Positions 17,599-25,828 of a stretch of DNA of 64,000 nt are shown here, one piece after another (position 1 is the first letter of the stretch; the number at the start of each line of letters is the position of its first letter). Under the pieces are notes generated by a model. It did not search any database. It was not told the origin of the DNA and worked only from the letters and a program-made list of their open reading frames with translations. This DNA comes from Mucilaginibacter straminoryzae (GTDB taxonomy: Bacteria; Bacteroidota; Bacteroidia; Sphingobacteriales; Sphingobacteriaceae): contig NZ_JALJEJ010000002.1 in the NCBI RefSeq assembly GCF_022953055.1, positions 682,001 to 746,000 on the forward strand, written 5' to 3'. The translations under genes and the position numbers were made by a program.

Positions 17599-18657
17599 AT
17601 GGCTTACCAAAAAATTCTTGATCTGTTGGGCGACAGTGCGCCTTACTTGTTGCAGCATCAAAGCAAAACCTTTTCGAAAGACTTACTGCATGCGCCTTCG
17701 CCAGACTTCCTGGATAAAGTATTTGTAGAAAGCAACCGCAACCCGCAGGTATTGCGAAGCCTTGCCGCTATCAGAAATCATGGCAGGCTTTCCGGAACGG
17801 GTTATCTGTCTATCCTGCCTGTCGATCAGGGCATAGAGCATACGGCCGGTGCTTCATTCGCCAAAAATCCACTTTATTTCGACCCTGAAAATATTGTCAG
17901 GCTGGCTATAGAAGGCGGATCAAACGCCGTGGCTACTACCTTTGGCAACCTGGGGATGGTAGCCAGGAAGTACGCACATAAAATTCCGTTCATCGTAAAG
18001 ATCAACCATAATGAATTGCTGACTTACCCTACCAAGTACAACCAGATCATGTTTGGCTCAGTAAAAGAGGCCTGGAACCTTGGCGCAGCGGCAATTGGGG
18101 CAACCATCTATTTTGGTTCCGAAGAATCCGGCCGACAGCTCATAGAAGTAGCCGAAGCCTTTGAAGAGGCGCATCAGTTGGGTATGGCTACCATCCTCTG
18201 GTGCTACACGCGTAATAACGCCTTCAAAAAAGACGGTGTGAACTACGAAACCGCGGCGGATATTACCGGGCAGGCCAATCATTTAGGGGTCACCATCCAG
18301 GCGGATATTATTAAACAAAAAATGCCCGAATCTAATGGTGGGTTTACCACGCTTAACTTCTCTAAAAGCGATCCTTTAATGTACAGTCAGTTGTCTTCCG
18401 ATCACCCGATAGACCTTTGCCGTTACCAGGTGGCTAATTGTTACATGGGTCGCGCCGGGCTGATTAATTCGGGCGGCGAATCAAAAGGCACGGGCGACCT
18501 GGCGAATTCTGTCAGAAATGCGGTGATCAATAAACGGGCAGGCGGCTCTGGTTTAATACTTGGTCGCCGGGCATTTCAGCGTCCCTTTGCCGAAGGTGTT
18601 GAGTTCTTGCAAACCATCCAGGATGTTTATTTAGCTAAAGAAATTGATCTGGCCTGA
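17599..18657 (+). CDS. class I fructose-bisphosphate aldolase (DhnA/FbaB type)
   Basis: A 352-residue aldolase of the archaeal/bacterial class I DhnA-type, which cleaves fructose 1,6-bisphosphate through a lysine Schiff base without metal. Family segments visible are [18 protein letters not shown] (about residues 72-89), [28 protein letters not shown] and the phosphate-binding end [16 protein letters not shown] (about 314-329). The stop shares one base with the next start (TGATG), so it is cotranslated with a PfkB-type sugar kinase, consistent with a glycolytic pair acting on fructose phosphate and bisphosphate. Cytoplasmic. Confidence 0.87.
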   Translation: MAYQKILDLLGDSAPYLLQHQSKTFSKDLLHAPSPDFLDKVFVESNRNPQVLRSLAAIRNHGRLSGTGYLSILPVDQGIEHTAGASFAKNPLYFDPENIVRLAIEGGSNAVATTFGNLGMVARKYAHKIPFIVKINHNELLTYPTKYNQIMFGSVKEAWNLGAAAIGATIYFGSEESGRQLIEVAEAFEEAHQLGMATILWCYTRNNAFKKDGVNYETAADITGQANHLGVTIQADIIKQKMPESNGGFTTLNFSKSDPLMYSQLSSDHPIDLCRYQVANCYMGRAGLINSGGESKGTGDLANSVRNAVINKRAGGSGLILGRRAFQRPFAEGVEFLQTIQDVYLAKEIDLA

Positions 18658-19592
18658 TGAAACAGATAGTTACCTTAACGCTGGCCCCTACTATTGATAA
18701 AAGCAGCAGCGTAGAAGAAATAATCCCGGAACATAAACTACAGTGTTCGGAACCGAAGTTTGAGCCGGGCGGCGGGGGAATTAATGTATCCAGAGGTTTG
18801 AAACGCCTGGGGCTGGACTCCGTTGCGATATACCCCTCCGGTGGTTTAACAGGGCAGCGGCTACATCAATTACTACAGCAGGAAGGCCTGGAGCAACACC
18901 CCATTGCTACGCGAAACCTCACCCGGGAAAATTTCATTGTGGTAAGCCGCAAAACCAACGAGCAGTTTAGATTTGGGATGCCCTGCCCCGAGTTGTTGGA
19001 GAGTGAGGAAGAAGAAATCCTGACCACCATTCGCCATATGCAGCCAAAACCAGAGTACATAGTGGTAAGCGGAAGGATGCCGCCTGGAATTAAGGATGAT
19101 TTCATCGCAGAGATTGCCAGAATAGCCAAAGAAGACCGGGCAAAACTGATTGTAGATACCTCTGGCGAAGCATTAAGGTATGCTGTAGAAGAAGGGGTGT
19201 ACTTATTAAAGCCAAACCAGAATGAATTGAGTAAGCTGACCGGCAAAAACATCAGCACGATTGAAGATGTAAAGAAAGCAGCCGAAGCTATTATTAATAA
19301 AGGCAAATGCGAGGTGATTGTCGTCTCGTTAGGTGGGGATGGCGCCCTGCTGGCCACCAGGGGTTTTACAGAGCACATTAAAGCCCCACCCGTAGAAAAA
19401 CGCAGTACCGTAGGTGCCGGCGACAGTATGGTGGCCGGTATGGTTTATGGCTGCGAAAAAAAGATGGACGTAAGGCACATGGTACGCATGGGCATCGCTT
19501 GTGGCAGTGCCGCTACCATGAACCCCGGTACAGAACTGTTCAAAAAAGAAAATGCAGAAAGGCTTTATCTACAAATGATTGCAGAACTGTAA
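18657..19592 (+). CDS. PfkB-family hexose (fructose-phosphate) kinase
   Basis: A 311-residue ribokinase-fold kinase close to 1-phosphofructokinase/6-phosphofructokinase-2. The N-terminal substrate motif GGGGINVSRGLKRLG (about residues 37-51) and the anion-hole/catalytic motif TVGAGDSMVAG with base D256 are present; TLTLAPTIDKSS at the N-terminus is typical of LacC/FruK/PfkB enzymes. Coupling to a class I aldolase by a one-base overlap suggests it makes fructose 1,6-bisphosphate for that aldolase, but tagatose or fructose 1-phosphate are possible substrates. Cytoplasmic. Confidence 0.86.
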   Translation: MKQIVTLTLAPTIDKSSSVEEIIPEHKLQCSEPKFEPGGGGINVSRGLKRLGLDSVAIYPSGGLTGQRLHQLLQQEGLEQHPIATRNLTRENFIVVSRKTNEQFRFGMPCPELLESEEEEILTTIRHMQPKPEYIVVSGRMPPGIKDDFIAEIARIAKEDRAKLIVDTSGEALRYAVEEGVYLLKPNQNELSKLTGKNISTIEDVKKAAEAIINKGKCEVIVVSLGGDGALLATRGFTEHIKAPPVEKRSTVGAGDSMVAGMVYGCEKKMDVRHMVRMGIACGSAATMNPGTELFKKENAERLYLQMIAEL

Positions 19593-20105
19593 ATATGTCT
19601 TACGGTTTTATCATTAAGTTAATTTGCTATGAACCTCGTTCTATTTTTAGAAGATTCTTCACGAAACTTGTTTGGGAAGAATCTGTAAAATTGGCAATGA
19701 TGGTGTCACGCTGAGGAATGTCACCCTGAGCTTGTCGAAGGGCACTCGAAGCATGCACATTGGGTGGAGGTTGTTGGTGACAACACCAACAACGTGCTAA
19801 GATGTTGTGATAGTTAATGTAGACTATTTTCTAAAAAATTCAATATTTAACAATAGATTTTTGTCATTCTGAACGCAGTGAAGAATCTGCACATAGTTCT
19901 CTTTTACAGATTCTTCTCGCGAGTTGGCAGATCAGAATGATATGGTTGGGCATGACAAAAAAAGGTCATCGCTGCATAACTAAGCGATCCTGAACATGCC
20001 ACTCTGAGCTTGTCGAAGGGTTGTTTCAGGATCGCTTATTATGTTTTTATAGCGCGGAATCACGGTTAAAAATCAGTCTTGATTCTTGTTTCTTGGTTCT
20101 ATCCG
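19593..20105. repeat. 513-bp gene-free region made of dispersed palindromic repeats
   Basis: No credible gene is seen. The region holds several repeat units. One is the stem-loop at 19719-19742 (CACCCTGAGCTTGTCGAAGG core). One is a 27-bp segment at 19767-19793 identical, in reverse, to 34533-34559. One is a larger imperfect palindrome at 19861-19942 with TGTCATTCTGA at the left end and its near-complement at the right end. The last is a hairpin with perfect 14-bp arms (TAAGCGATCCTGAA) at 19981-19994 and 20025-20038 that encloses another CTTGTCGAAGGG core. These separate the aldolase/kinase operon from a convergent peptidase gene. Confidence 0.7.
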
Positions 20106-21725
20106 CTATTTCCTCAGCTTTTTAAACTCAGACCCTTGTTTCCATTGCGGCCATTCGCTGCCGTAAGCTAAGCGCTTACCCACATTCAGTATCAACTGAA
20201 GGTCTTGCAACGTGCCACTTACATCCCAATCTTCGCTGTACTGATCGCTTGGTTTGTGATAGGTGTTGGCCGTAAAGTTGTCATGCATTTGTTTGCCGAC
20301 TACTTTGCCTTTAGCTACCAGGTCGACACCTGTTTCAATGTACAACGCCGGGATACCCACTTTGGCAAAATTGAAATGGTCAGACCGGAAGTACATCCCT
20401 TTTGCCGGGTCAGATTCCGGCTCGATATACCTGCCCTGCTTTTTAGCTTCGGTCAATAAATAATCCTCCAATTGCGATTGCCCGTAACCTACTACAGAAA
20501 TATCTTTTGTTTTACCGAACGGGTACAACATATCAATATTAATATCGGCGACAGTTTTAGCCGTCGCAAAAACAGGGTGTTCTGCATAATAGGCCGAACC
20601 CCACAAGCCTTGCTCTTCCGCAGTTACCAGTAGAAACACAATGCTTCTTGCGGGTTTAGTTTTCATACTTTTAAAACCCTTTGCCAGTTCCAATACGGCG
20701 GCTGCACCACTTCCATCATCTAATGCGCCGTTATAAATCGAATCGCCTTTAGCATCAGCTTTACCGATACCAAAATGATCCCAATGGGCAGAATAGATAA
20801 TGGCTTCATCCGGCTTTTTGCTGCCGGTTATTTTGGCAATCACGTTGTGTGATTGGTTATACTTTACCGTCGTGCTCAGCCCTGTCGATAATTTTAACGG
20901 CAATGTCTCTGCCTTGAATCCAGGCTGCAAAGCTTTGTTCAACAATGTTTTGTAATCCGTACCGGAAGCTGCCAGTAACTTTTCTGCTGTAGGCAATGTC
21001 AGCCAGCCTTCTATGGCGCACTTGAACGTTTCGTGCCCACGCTGGTCCAGGTATAATTTACTTGCCTTCCAGCTATTTTGTACCACCCCAAAGCCATAAG
21101 CAGCAGGGCCGGTATCGTGGATGATCAAGCAACCTTTAGCACCATGCCGGGCTGCTTCATCGTATTTATAAGTCCACCGGCCGTAGTAGGTCATGGTGTG
21201 GCCTTTAAACTGTTTAGCATCATAATAACCCGGATCATTCACCAACACTACCACAATCTTACCCTTCACATCCAGCCCGGCATAATCGTCGTGCTTAAAC
21301 TCCGGGGCAGATATCCCAAATCCCGCGAAGACTAACTCATCATTTTGAATGTCAATCCGTGGCTCAGTCCTGCGTGTCCATAATACATAATCCTTAAACC
21401 CTTCAAGTTCTATGGTTGAATTAGGGCTGATTACTTTCATGGATGCATCGGGCGTGGTAGAAATTGCAACCATGGGTACCGGCTGCAAATAGCTACCTTT
21501 ATTCCCTGGCTCCAACCCCAACGCTTTAAACTGCTTTTCCAGGTAGCTAATGGCTCTGGTTTCGCCTTGGGTAAAAGGCAATCGTCCCTGCATTTCATCG
21601 GCAGAAATTTCCTTTGCATATTTCCGGTAGCTTTCTTCGGTCATCCCACTAATCTGGGCGAAAACTGAAAGACCGGACACGATGGATAACCCCGTTGCTA
21701 ATAATTTGGCTCGATTAAAATTCAT
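20106..21725 (-). CDS. M28 family zinc peptidase with PA domain
   Basis: A 539-residue exported di-zinc peptidase. A signal peptide spans about residues 1-23 (ending VFAQ). A protease-associated (PA) insert is at about 130-260. The M28 metal-binding residues appear in order: SAHWDHFGIG, GALDDGSGAAAVLEL, VTAEEQGLWGS (catalytic Glu and bridging Glu), NIDMLYP and RSDHFNFAKVGIPALYI. This is the pattern of bacterial aminopeptidases/carboxypeptidases of family M28. It probably acts in the periplasm or outside the cell on peptides. Monocistronic. Confidence 0.88.
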   Translation of the reverse strand: MNFNRAKLLATGLSIVSGLSVFAQISGMTEESYRKYAKEISADEMQGRLPFTQGETRAISYLEKQFKALGLEPGNKGSYLQPVPMVAISTTPDASMKVISPNSTIELEGFKDYVLWTRRTEPRIDIQNDELVFAGFGISAPEFKHDDYAGLDVKGKIVVVLVNDPGYYDAKQFKGHTMTYYGRWTYKYDEAARHGAKGCLIIHDTGPAAYGFGVVQNSWKASKLYLDQRGHETFKCAIEGWLTLPTAEKLLAASGTDYKTLLNKALQPGFKAETLPLKLSTGLSTTVKYNQSHNVIAKITGSKKPDEAIIYSAHWDHFGIGKADAKGDSIYNGALDDGSGAAAVLELAKGFKSMKTKPARSIVFLLVTAEEQGLWGSAYYAEHPVFATAKTVADINIDMLYPFGKTKDISVVGYGQSQLEDYLLTEAKKQGRYIEPESDPAKGMYFRSDHFNFAKVGIPALYIETGVDLVAKGKVVGKQMHDNFTANTYHKPSDQYSEDWDVSGTLQDLQLILNVGKRLAYGSEWPQWKQGSEFKKLRK

Positions 21726-21803
21726 GCTGCTTAAATTATTTCTAAAGCGGCAAAATACAAATCTTCTTACCTAAAACTGATACTATTTACTCTTCCGAGT
21801 TAT

Positions 21804-21811
21804 TACTTTTG
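21804..21811 (+). promoter_or_regulatory. -7 promoter box TACTTTTG ahead of ubiD-like gene
   Basis: TACTTTTG is an exact TAnnTTTG match ending seven bases before the ATG at 21819. The predicted start of transcription lies at or just before the initiation codon, so the mRNA would have almost no leader. Confidence 0.45.
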
Positions 21812-21818
21812 GTGCCAC

Positions 21819-23642
21819 ATGGGTTACAAAAGCTTACAAGACTGCATCACCGATCTCGAAAAAAACGGCCACCTCATTCGGATCAAAGAAGAGGTAGACC
21901 CCTATTTGGAAATGGCGGCTATCCATCTGCGCGTTTTTGAACAGCAGGGGCCTGCTATTTTATTCGAAAAAGTAAAAGGCAGCAAGTTCCCGGCAGTTTC
22001 TAACCTGTTTGGTACGCTTCATCGTTCCGAGTTTATTTTCCGCGATACGCTGGAAAAGATCAAGACGCTGGTTGAACTAAAGAATGATCCTGTAAAAGCT
22101 ATTAAAAAACCTTTTCAATACGCCAACGTCGGGCTGACGGCAATTTCAGCGCTGCCTAAAAAGATCAGCAGCAGTAACATTCGCCATTTTGAAAAAACCA
22201 CCATCGACGCTTTACCACAAATTGTGAACTGGCCGATGGACGGCGGACCATTTGTGACCATGCCGCAGGTTTATACGGAAGACATCGACAAGCCCGGCAT
22301 TATGAATGCTAACCTGGGCATGTACCGCATTCAGTTGAATGGTAACGATTATATCACTAACCAGGAAATTGGGCTGCATTATCAGTTGCACCGCGGTATT
22401 GGTGTTCACCAAACTAAAGCTAACGCGAAAGGCCAGCCACTAAAGGTGAGTATTTTTGTGGGAGGGCCGCCTTCGCACCCGGTTGCTGCGGTAATGCCGC
22501 TGCCCGAAGGTCTGTCAGAAATGACTTTTGCCGGGGCGTTGGGTAAACGCAGGTTCCGCTACTTCTATGATGCTGAAGGTTTTTGCATTTCTGCCGATGC
22601 CGATTTTGTAATTACCGGCACAGTTGCCCCTCACGAAAATAAGCCCGAAGGCCCTTTTGGCGACCATTTAGGTTATTACAGCCTGAAACATCCCTTCCCG
22701 CTAATGAAGGTGCATAACGTTTATCATAAAAAGAACGCCATATGGTCTTTCACGGTAGTAGGTCGGCCACCGCAGGAAGATACCAGCTTTGGCGCCCTGA
22801 TCCACGAGATTACCGGTTCTGCCCTGCCCAATGAAATTCCCGGGCTGCATGCCGTTAACGCAGTCGATGCAGCGGGTGTCCACCCATTGCTATTTGCGAT
22901 AGGTAGTGAGCGCTACACACCATACTTAAGAGAACGCAAACCGCAGGAGATCCTGACGATTGCCAATCATATCCTCGGGAAAAACCAGTTGAGCCTGGCG
23001 AAGTATCTTTTTATTGCGGCAAAAGAAGATGATCCGAAACTGGATATTAACAATATCGAAGATTTTCTGAAACATATCCTGGAGCGGATTGACCTGACCC
23101 GCGACTTGCACTTCTACACCAAAACCACCATTGACACACTCGATTACAGTGGCAGCGGGCTGAACTCGGGCAGTAAGGTCGCCGTAACGGTAGCCGGGCC
23201 GGTGATTAGGGAATTATGGCGCGAACTTCCATCGTCGTTCACTCTTCCGGATAACTTTTCTAACTATAAAATAGCCATGCCGGGTGTTTTGGCAATCACT
23301 GCTCCGAAGTACCGCGATGAACTAACAACGAACCAGGAAATCAGCCAATTGAACGAACACTTGAAGAATGCCGATCTAAAAGGGCTTCCGTTAATAGTGC
23401 TTTGCGACGATGCTGATTTTACCGCCGCTAATATCAATAACCTGGTATGGATCACCTTTACACGGAGTAACCCCTCGCACGACATCTGGGGCATTAACAG
23501 TTTTACCGAGCATAAGCACTGGGGCTGCCACGGGCCGGTGATCATCGATGCCCGCATTAAGCCGCACCATGCCCCACCGTTGATAAAAGACCCTGAAGTA
23601 GAAAGGCGGGTGGATGCTTTAATGGCGAACTTGAAATTTTAA
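21819..23642 (+). CDS. UbiD family prenylated-FMN decarboxylase
   Basis: A 607-residue UbiD-type decarboxylase, a family that removes carboxyl groups from aromatic or alpha,beta-unsaturated acids using prenylated FMN made by UbiX. Family segments visible include GNDYITNQEIGLHYQLHRGIG (around residues 168-190), VFVGGPPSHPVAAVMPLP-like (about 210-228) and the acidic PEGPFGDHLGYYS (about 277-289), which carries a conserved metal/prFMN-site glutamate; PPQEDTSFG follows. Bacteroidota homologues of this length are commonly assigned to menaquinone biosynthesis; that is an inference here. Monocistronic, followed 80 bp later by dapA. Confidence 0.87.
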   Translation: MGYKSLQDCITDLEKNGHLIRIKEEVDPYLEMAAIHLRVFEQQGPAILFEKVKGSKFPAVSNLFGTLHRSEFIFRDTLEKIKTLVELKNDPVKAIKKPFQYANVGLTAISALPKKISSSNIRHFEKTTIDALPQIVNWPMDGGPFVTMPQVYTEDIDKPGIMNANLGMYRIQLNGNDYITNQEIGLHYQLHRGIGVHQTKANAKGQPLKVSIFVGGPPSHPVAAVMPLPEGLSEMTFAGALGKRRFRYFYDAEGFCISADADFVITGTVAPHENKPEGPFGDHLGYYSLKHPFPLMKVHNVYHKKNAIWSFTVVGRPPQEDTSFGALIHEITGSALPNEIPGLHAVNAVDAAGVHPLLFAIGSERYTPYLRERKPQEILTIANHILGKNQLSLAKYLFIAAKEDDPKLDINNIEDFLKHILERIDLTRDLHFYTKTTIDTLDYSGSGLNSGSKVAVTVAGPVIRELWRELPSSFTLPDNFSNYKIAMPGVLAITAPKYRDELTTNQEISQLNEHLKNADLKGLPLIVLCDDADFTAANINNLVWITFTRSNPSHDIWGINSFTEHKHWGCHGPVIIDARIKPHHAPPLIKDPEVERRVDALMANLKF

Positions 23643-23723
23643 GTGATTAACTTCTTTATACCACTAATTTAGGCACGGGCATATTGCTAAAATCATTAAA
23701 TTAGCACCCCTTATATTATTGTG

Positions 23724-24608
23724 ATGAATAAATTTTATGGCACAGGGGTAGCAATGGTCACCCCTTTTGGCGCCGGCGGCGAGGTAGATTACCCAGCCCT
23801 GGAGAAACTGATCAACCACCTGTTGGATGGTGGTGTGGAGTATTTAGTATCGTTAGGTACAACCGGCGAAAGTGCCACATTAAATAAGGACGAAAAGAAG
23901 AAGGTTTGGGAATTTACGGCAAAGGTAACCAATGGCCGCGCACCACTAATTGCAGGCATTGGCGGTAATGACACGCGCGAGGTTGTAGAAGCTGTAAAAA
24001 GCTTCGACGTTGCCGGTTACGATGCCATTCTCTCGGCCAGCCCGTATTACAACAAACCTAATCAGCGCGGTATTTACGAACATTACAAGGCCATCGCAGA
24101 AACATCGGCATTGCCTGTAATTTTATATAACGTACCTGGCCGTACAGGCAGCAACGTCAGCGCTGAAACAACCTGCAAACTGGCAACTGATTTTAAAAAC
24201 ATCATTGGTATTAAAGAGGCATCAGGCAACTTTGACCAGTTTAACCAGATCATGCGCGATAAACCCGAAGGCTTTCTGTTCATTTCCGGAGACGACCCGG
24301 TTACCCTGCCCATGATGGCTTTAGGTGCTGTTGGCGTGATCTCTGTTGTGGGCAATGCTTTCCCTCGCCAATTCTCGGACATGGTACGGTTGTGCCTGCA
24401 AGGCAAATTTGCAGAAGCACAAAAAGGTCACCTCGACCTGATAGAGGTTACCCGGCTGTTCTTTGCAGATGGCAGCCCGGCAGGTGTAAAAGCGGCTTTA
24501 AAAGAATTGGGGGTTTGCGGCGATGCCGTTCGGTTACCATTGGTAAATGTGAATGATGCGATTGCGGAGAAAATCATCGCGGAAACGAAGCGAATCACTT
24601 CGCTTTAG
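23724..24608 (+). CDS. dapA: 4-hydroxy-tetrahydrodipicolinate synthase
   Basis: A 294-residue class I aldolase-type enzyme condensing pyruvate with aspartate semialdehyde, the first committed step to lysine and meso-diaminopimelate. The Schiff-base lysine is K164 (IGIKEASG), with Y135 and R140 (ILYNVPGRTG) and the T46-T47 pair (LGTTGES) of the proton relay. Length matches E. coli DapA (292). ATG at 23724 is preferred over the in-frame GTG immediately before it. The product feeds the MurE step of peptidoglycan synthesis encoded at the right end of the window. Confidence 0.95.
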   Translation: MNKFYGTGVAMVTPFGAGGEVDYPALEKLINHLLDGGVEYLVSLGTTGESATLNKDEKKKVWEFTAKVTNGRAPLIAGIGGNDTREVVEAVKSFDVAGYDAILSASPYYNKPNQRGIYEHYKAIAETSALPVILYNVPGRTGSNVSAETTCKLATDFKNIIGIKEASGNFDQFNQIMRDKPEGFLFISGDDPVTLPMMALGAVGVISVVGNAFPRQFSDMVRLCLQGKFAEAQKGHLDLIEVTRLFFADGSPAGVKAALKELGVCGDAVRLPLVNVNDAIAEKIIAETKRITSL

Positions 24609-24763
24609 AAGCAGGAATCAAGAGACAAGAATCAAGATTTTTTGATAGCGTTGAAAATAAATATGTCACCTCAAACATTAGTGAGAGATCTTCTATAACA
24701 GACTTAGCAACCACAAAAGATTTCTCCCGCACGTTGCGGTTCGAGATGACAAGTGGTATTTAT

Positions 24764-24797
24764 AATCACAAAGCCTGCAATTGCGGGCTTTGTGATT
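24764..24797. terminator. long hairpin between dapA and CsbD gene
   Basis: Two 17-nt arms (AATCACAAAGCCTGCAA and its complement with one G-T wobble) are directly adjacent, giving a very stable stem. It lies between convergent genes, so it can terminate either transcript, though the T-run is weak. The 155 bp before it contains only repeat-like sequence. Confidence 0.5.
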
Positions 24798-24837
24798 TCA
24801 TATTATAGACAATAGTCTCATTTTTGAAGAATTGTCA

Positions 24838-25023
24838 TTACAGACTTTTAATCCAGGTCACCAGCTCATCGCGGGTTTTACCTGTCTTCTGCTGAAGTTT
24901 ACCTAAAAACTCATCGTCTTTACCTTCTTCGTGTGTTAGATCATCGTCGGTAAGGTCGCCGTAGGCTTGTTTGATTTTGCCTTTCAGTTCGTTCCAGCCA
25001 CCTTTTATTTCTAATTTATCCAT
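24838..25023 (-). CDS. CsbD family stress-response protein
   Basis: A 61-residue hydrophilic protein: [19 protein letters not shown], then [20 protein letters not shown] and [22 protein letters not shown]. This is a complete CsbD-like domain, a small four-helix protein induced by general stress in many bacteria; biochemical function is not established. Usual length for the family. Monocistronic. Confidence 0.9.
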   Translation of the reverse strand: MDKLEIKGGWNELKGKIKQAYGDLTDDDLTHEEGKDDEFLGKLQQKTGKTRDELVTWIKSL

Positions 25024-25119
25024 GGTAGTTTCAATTTATATACTTGTAACAATTAGTGCCGTGTATGGTTTTAACTGTGAGATTAAATAGATACAGTTAA
25101 GATTTAATTATATTTGATT

Positions 25120-25377
25120 ATGGATTACGCCGCATATATTGAAATAAAGCCGGAAAAAAGATTTGGCAAGCCTTGTGTTATCGGAACCCGTATTTCTGTA
25201 TATGACGTATTAAGCTGGCTGTCAGAAGGAATGACCGTTGCTGAAATTATTGACGATTTCCCCGAATTAAATGAAATGCAGATAAAAGCCTGCCTTGCTT
25301 ATGCAGCAGATAGGGAACACAAGTTAAATACTGACAGCCTAAATGAAGCTTCTGCTCGACCAAAACATTTCCTATAA
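25120..25377 (+). CDS. DUF433 domain protein, probable antitoxin
   Basis: An 85-residue DUF433 protein. Residues 1-70 hold the compact helix-turn-helix-like fold: GKPCVIGTRISVYDVLSWLSEGMTVAEI followed by DDFPELNEMQIKACLAYAADRE. DUF433 proteins are the usual antitoxin-like partner of DUF5615 PIN-like proteins (VapB45/VapC45 type). The downstream partner starts inside this gene with a 35-bp overlap. ATG at 25120 is chosen; the TTG six bases upstream is in frame but less likely. The C-terminal tail probably binds the partner (inference). Confidence 0.88.
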   Translation: MDYAAYIEIKPEKRFGKPCVIGTRISVYDVLSWLSEGMTVAEIIDDFPELNEMQIKACLAYAADREHKLNTDSLNEASARPKHFL

Positions 25378-25681
25378 AGTTGCAAGGCTTTTAGAAGATA
25401 CTTTCCCTGAAACAAAGCATCTAAAAACCCTTGGTTTGGTTGACGCTCCTGATGCGGAAATTTGGCAATATCCAAAAGCGAAAGGATACACAATAGTTAC
25501 TTTCGATAGTGATTTTATCGATCTTTCTGTCCTCAGATCATCATTACCCAAGGTAGTTTGGCTTAGATTCGGCAATTCAACAAATCTTAAAATTGCCAAT
25601 AAATTAATTAGCAATAGAGGAGCGATTATAGAATTTATCAAAGACAGCAATAATGAAATATTCTTTCTTGAAATTGATTAA
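25343..25681 (+). CDS. DUF5615 PIN-like protein, probable toxin
   Basis: A 112-residue protein of the DUF5615/Mut7-C PIN-like class. The N-terminal MKLLLDQNISYKVARLL carries the first conserved acidic residue (D6 with N8), the segment DAPDAEIWQYPKAKGYTIVTFDSDF (about 33-57) carries the DxxIxxxA-like aspartate and the TFDxDF acidic cluster, consistent with a metal-dependent nuclease site. It overlaps the DUF433 gene by 35 bp, the usual arrangement of this two-gene toxin-antitoxin-like system. Ribonuclease activity is inferred from the fold only. Confidence 0.87.
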   Translation: MKLLLDQNISYKVARLLEDTFPETKHLKTLGLVDAPDAEIWQYPKAKGYTIVTFDSDFIDLSVLRSSLPKVVWLRFGNSTNLKIANKLISNRGAIIEFIKDSNNEIFFLEID

Positions 25682-25770
25682 ATCGATAAAGTTGTAAAAT
25701 ATTAGCTATCTCTTAATTCCCTTTAAGGTCTGGATACCAAATTTTTAGACCGCTTTTTATTCTAAATACC

Positions 25771-25806
25771 AAAAAGAACGGCCACCTTGTTTAACTAGGC
25801 AGCCGT
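25771..25806 (-). terminator. intrinsic terminator of acs
   Basis: On the minus strand, arms ACGGCTGCCT and AGGTGGCCGT pair over 10 bp with two G-T wobbles around a 9-nt loop and are followed by TCTTTTT. It begins 23 bp after the acs stop codon. Confidence 0.65.
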
Positions 25807-25828
25807 CAAAAATAATCTCATTTATAGC

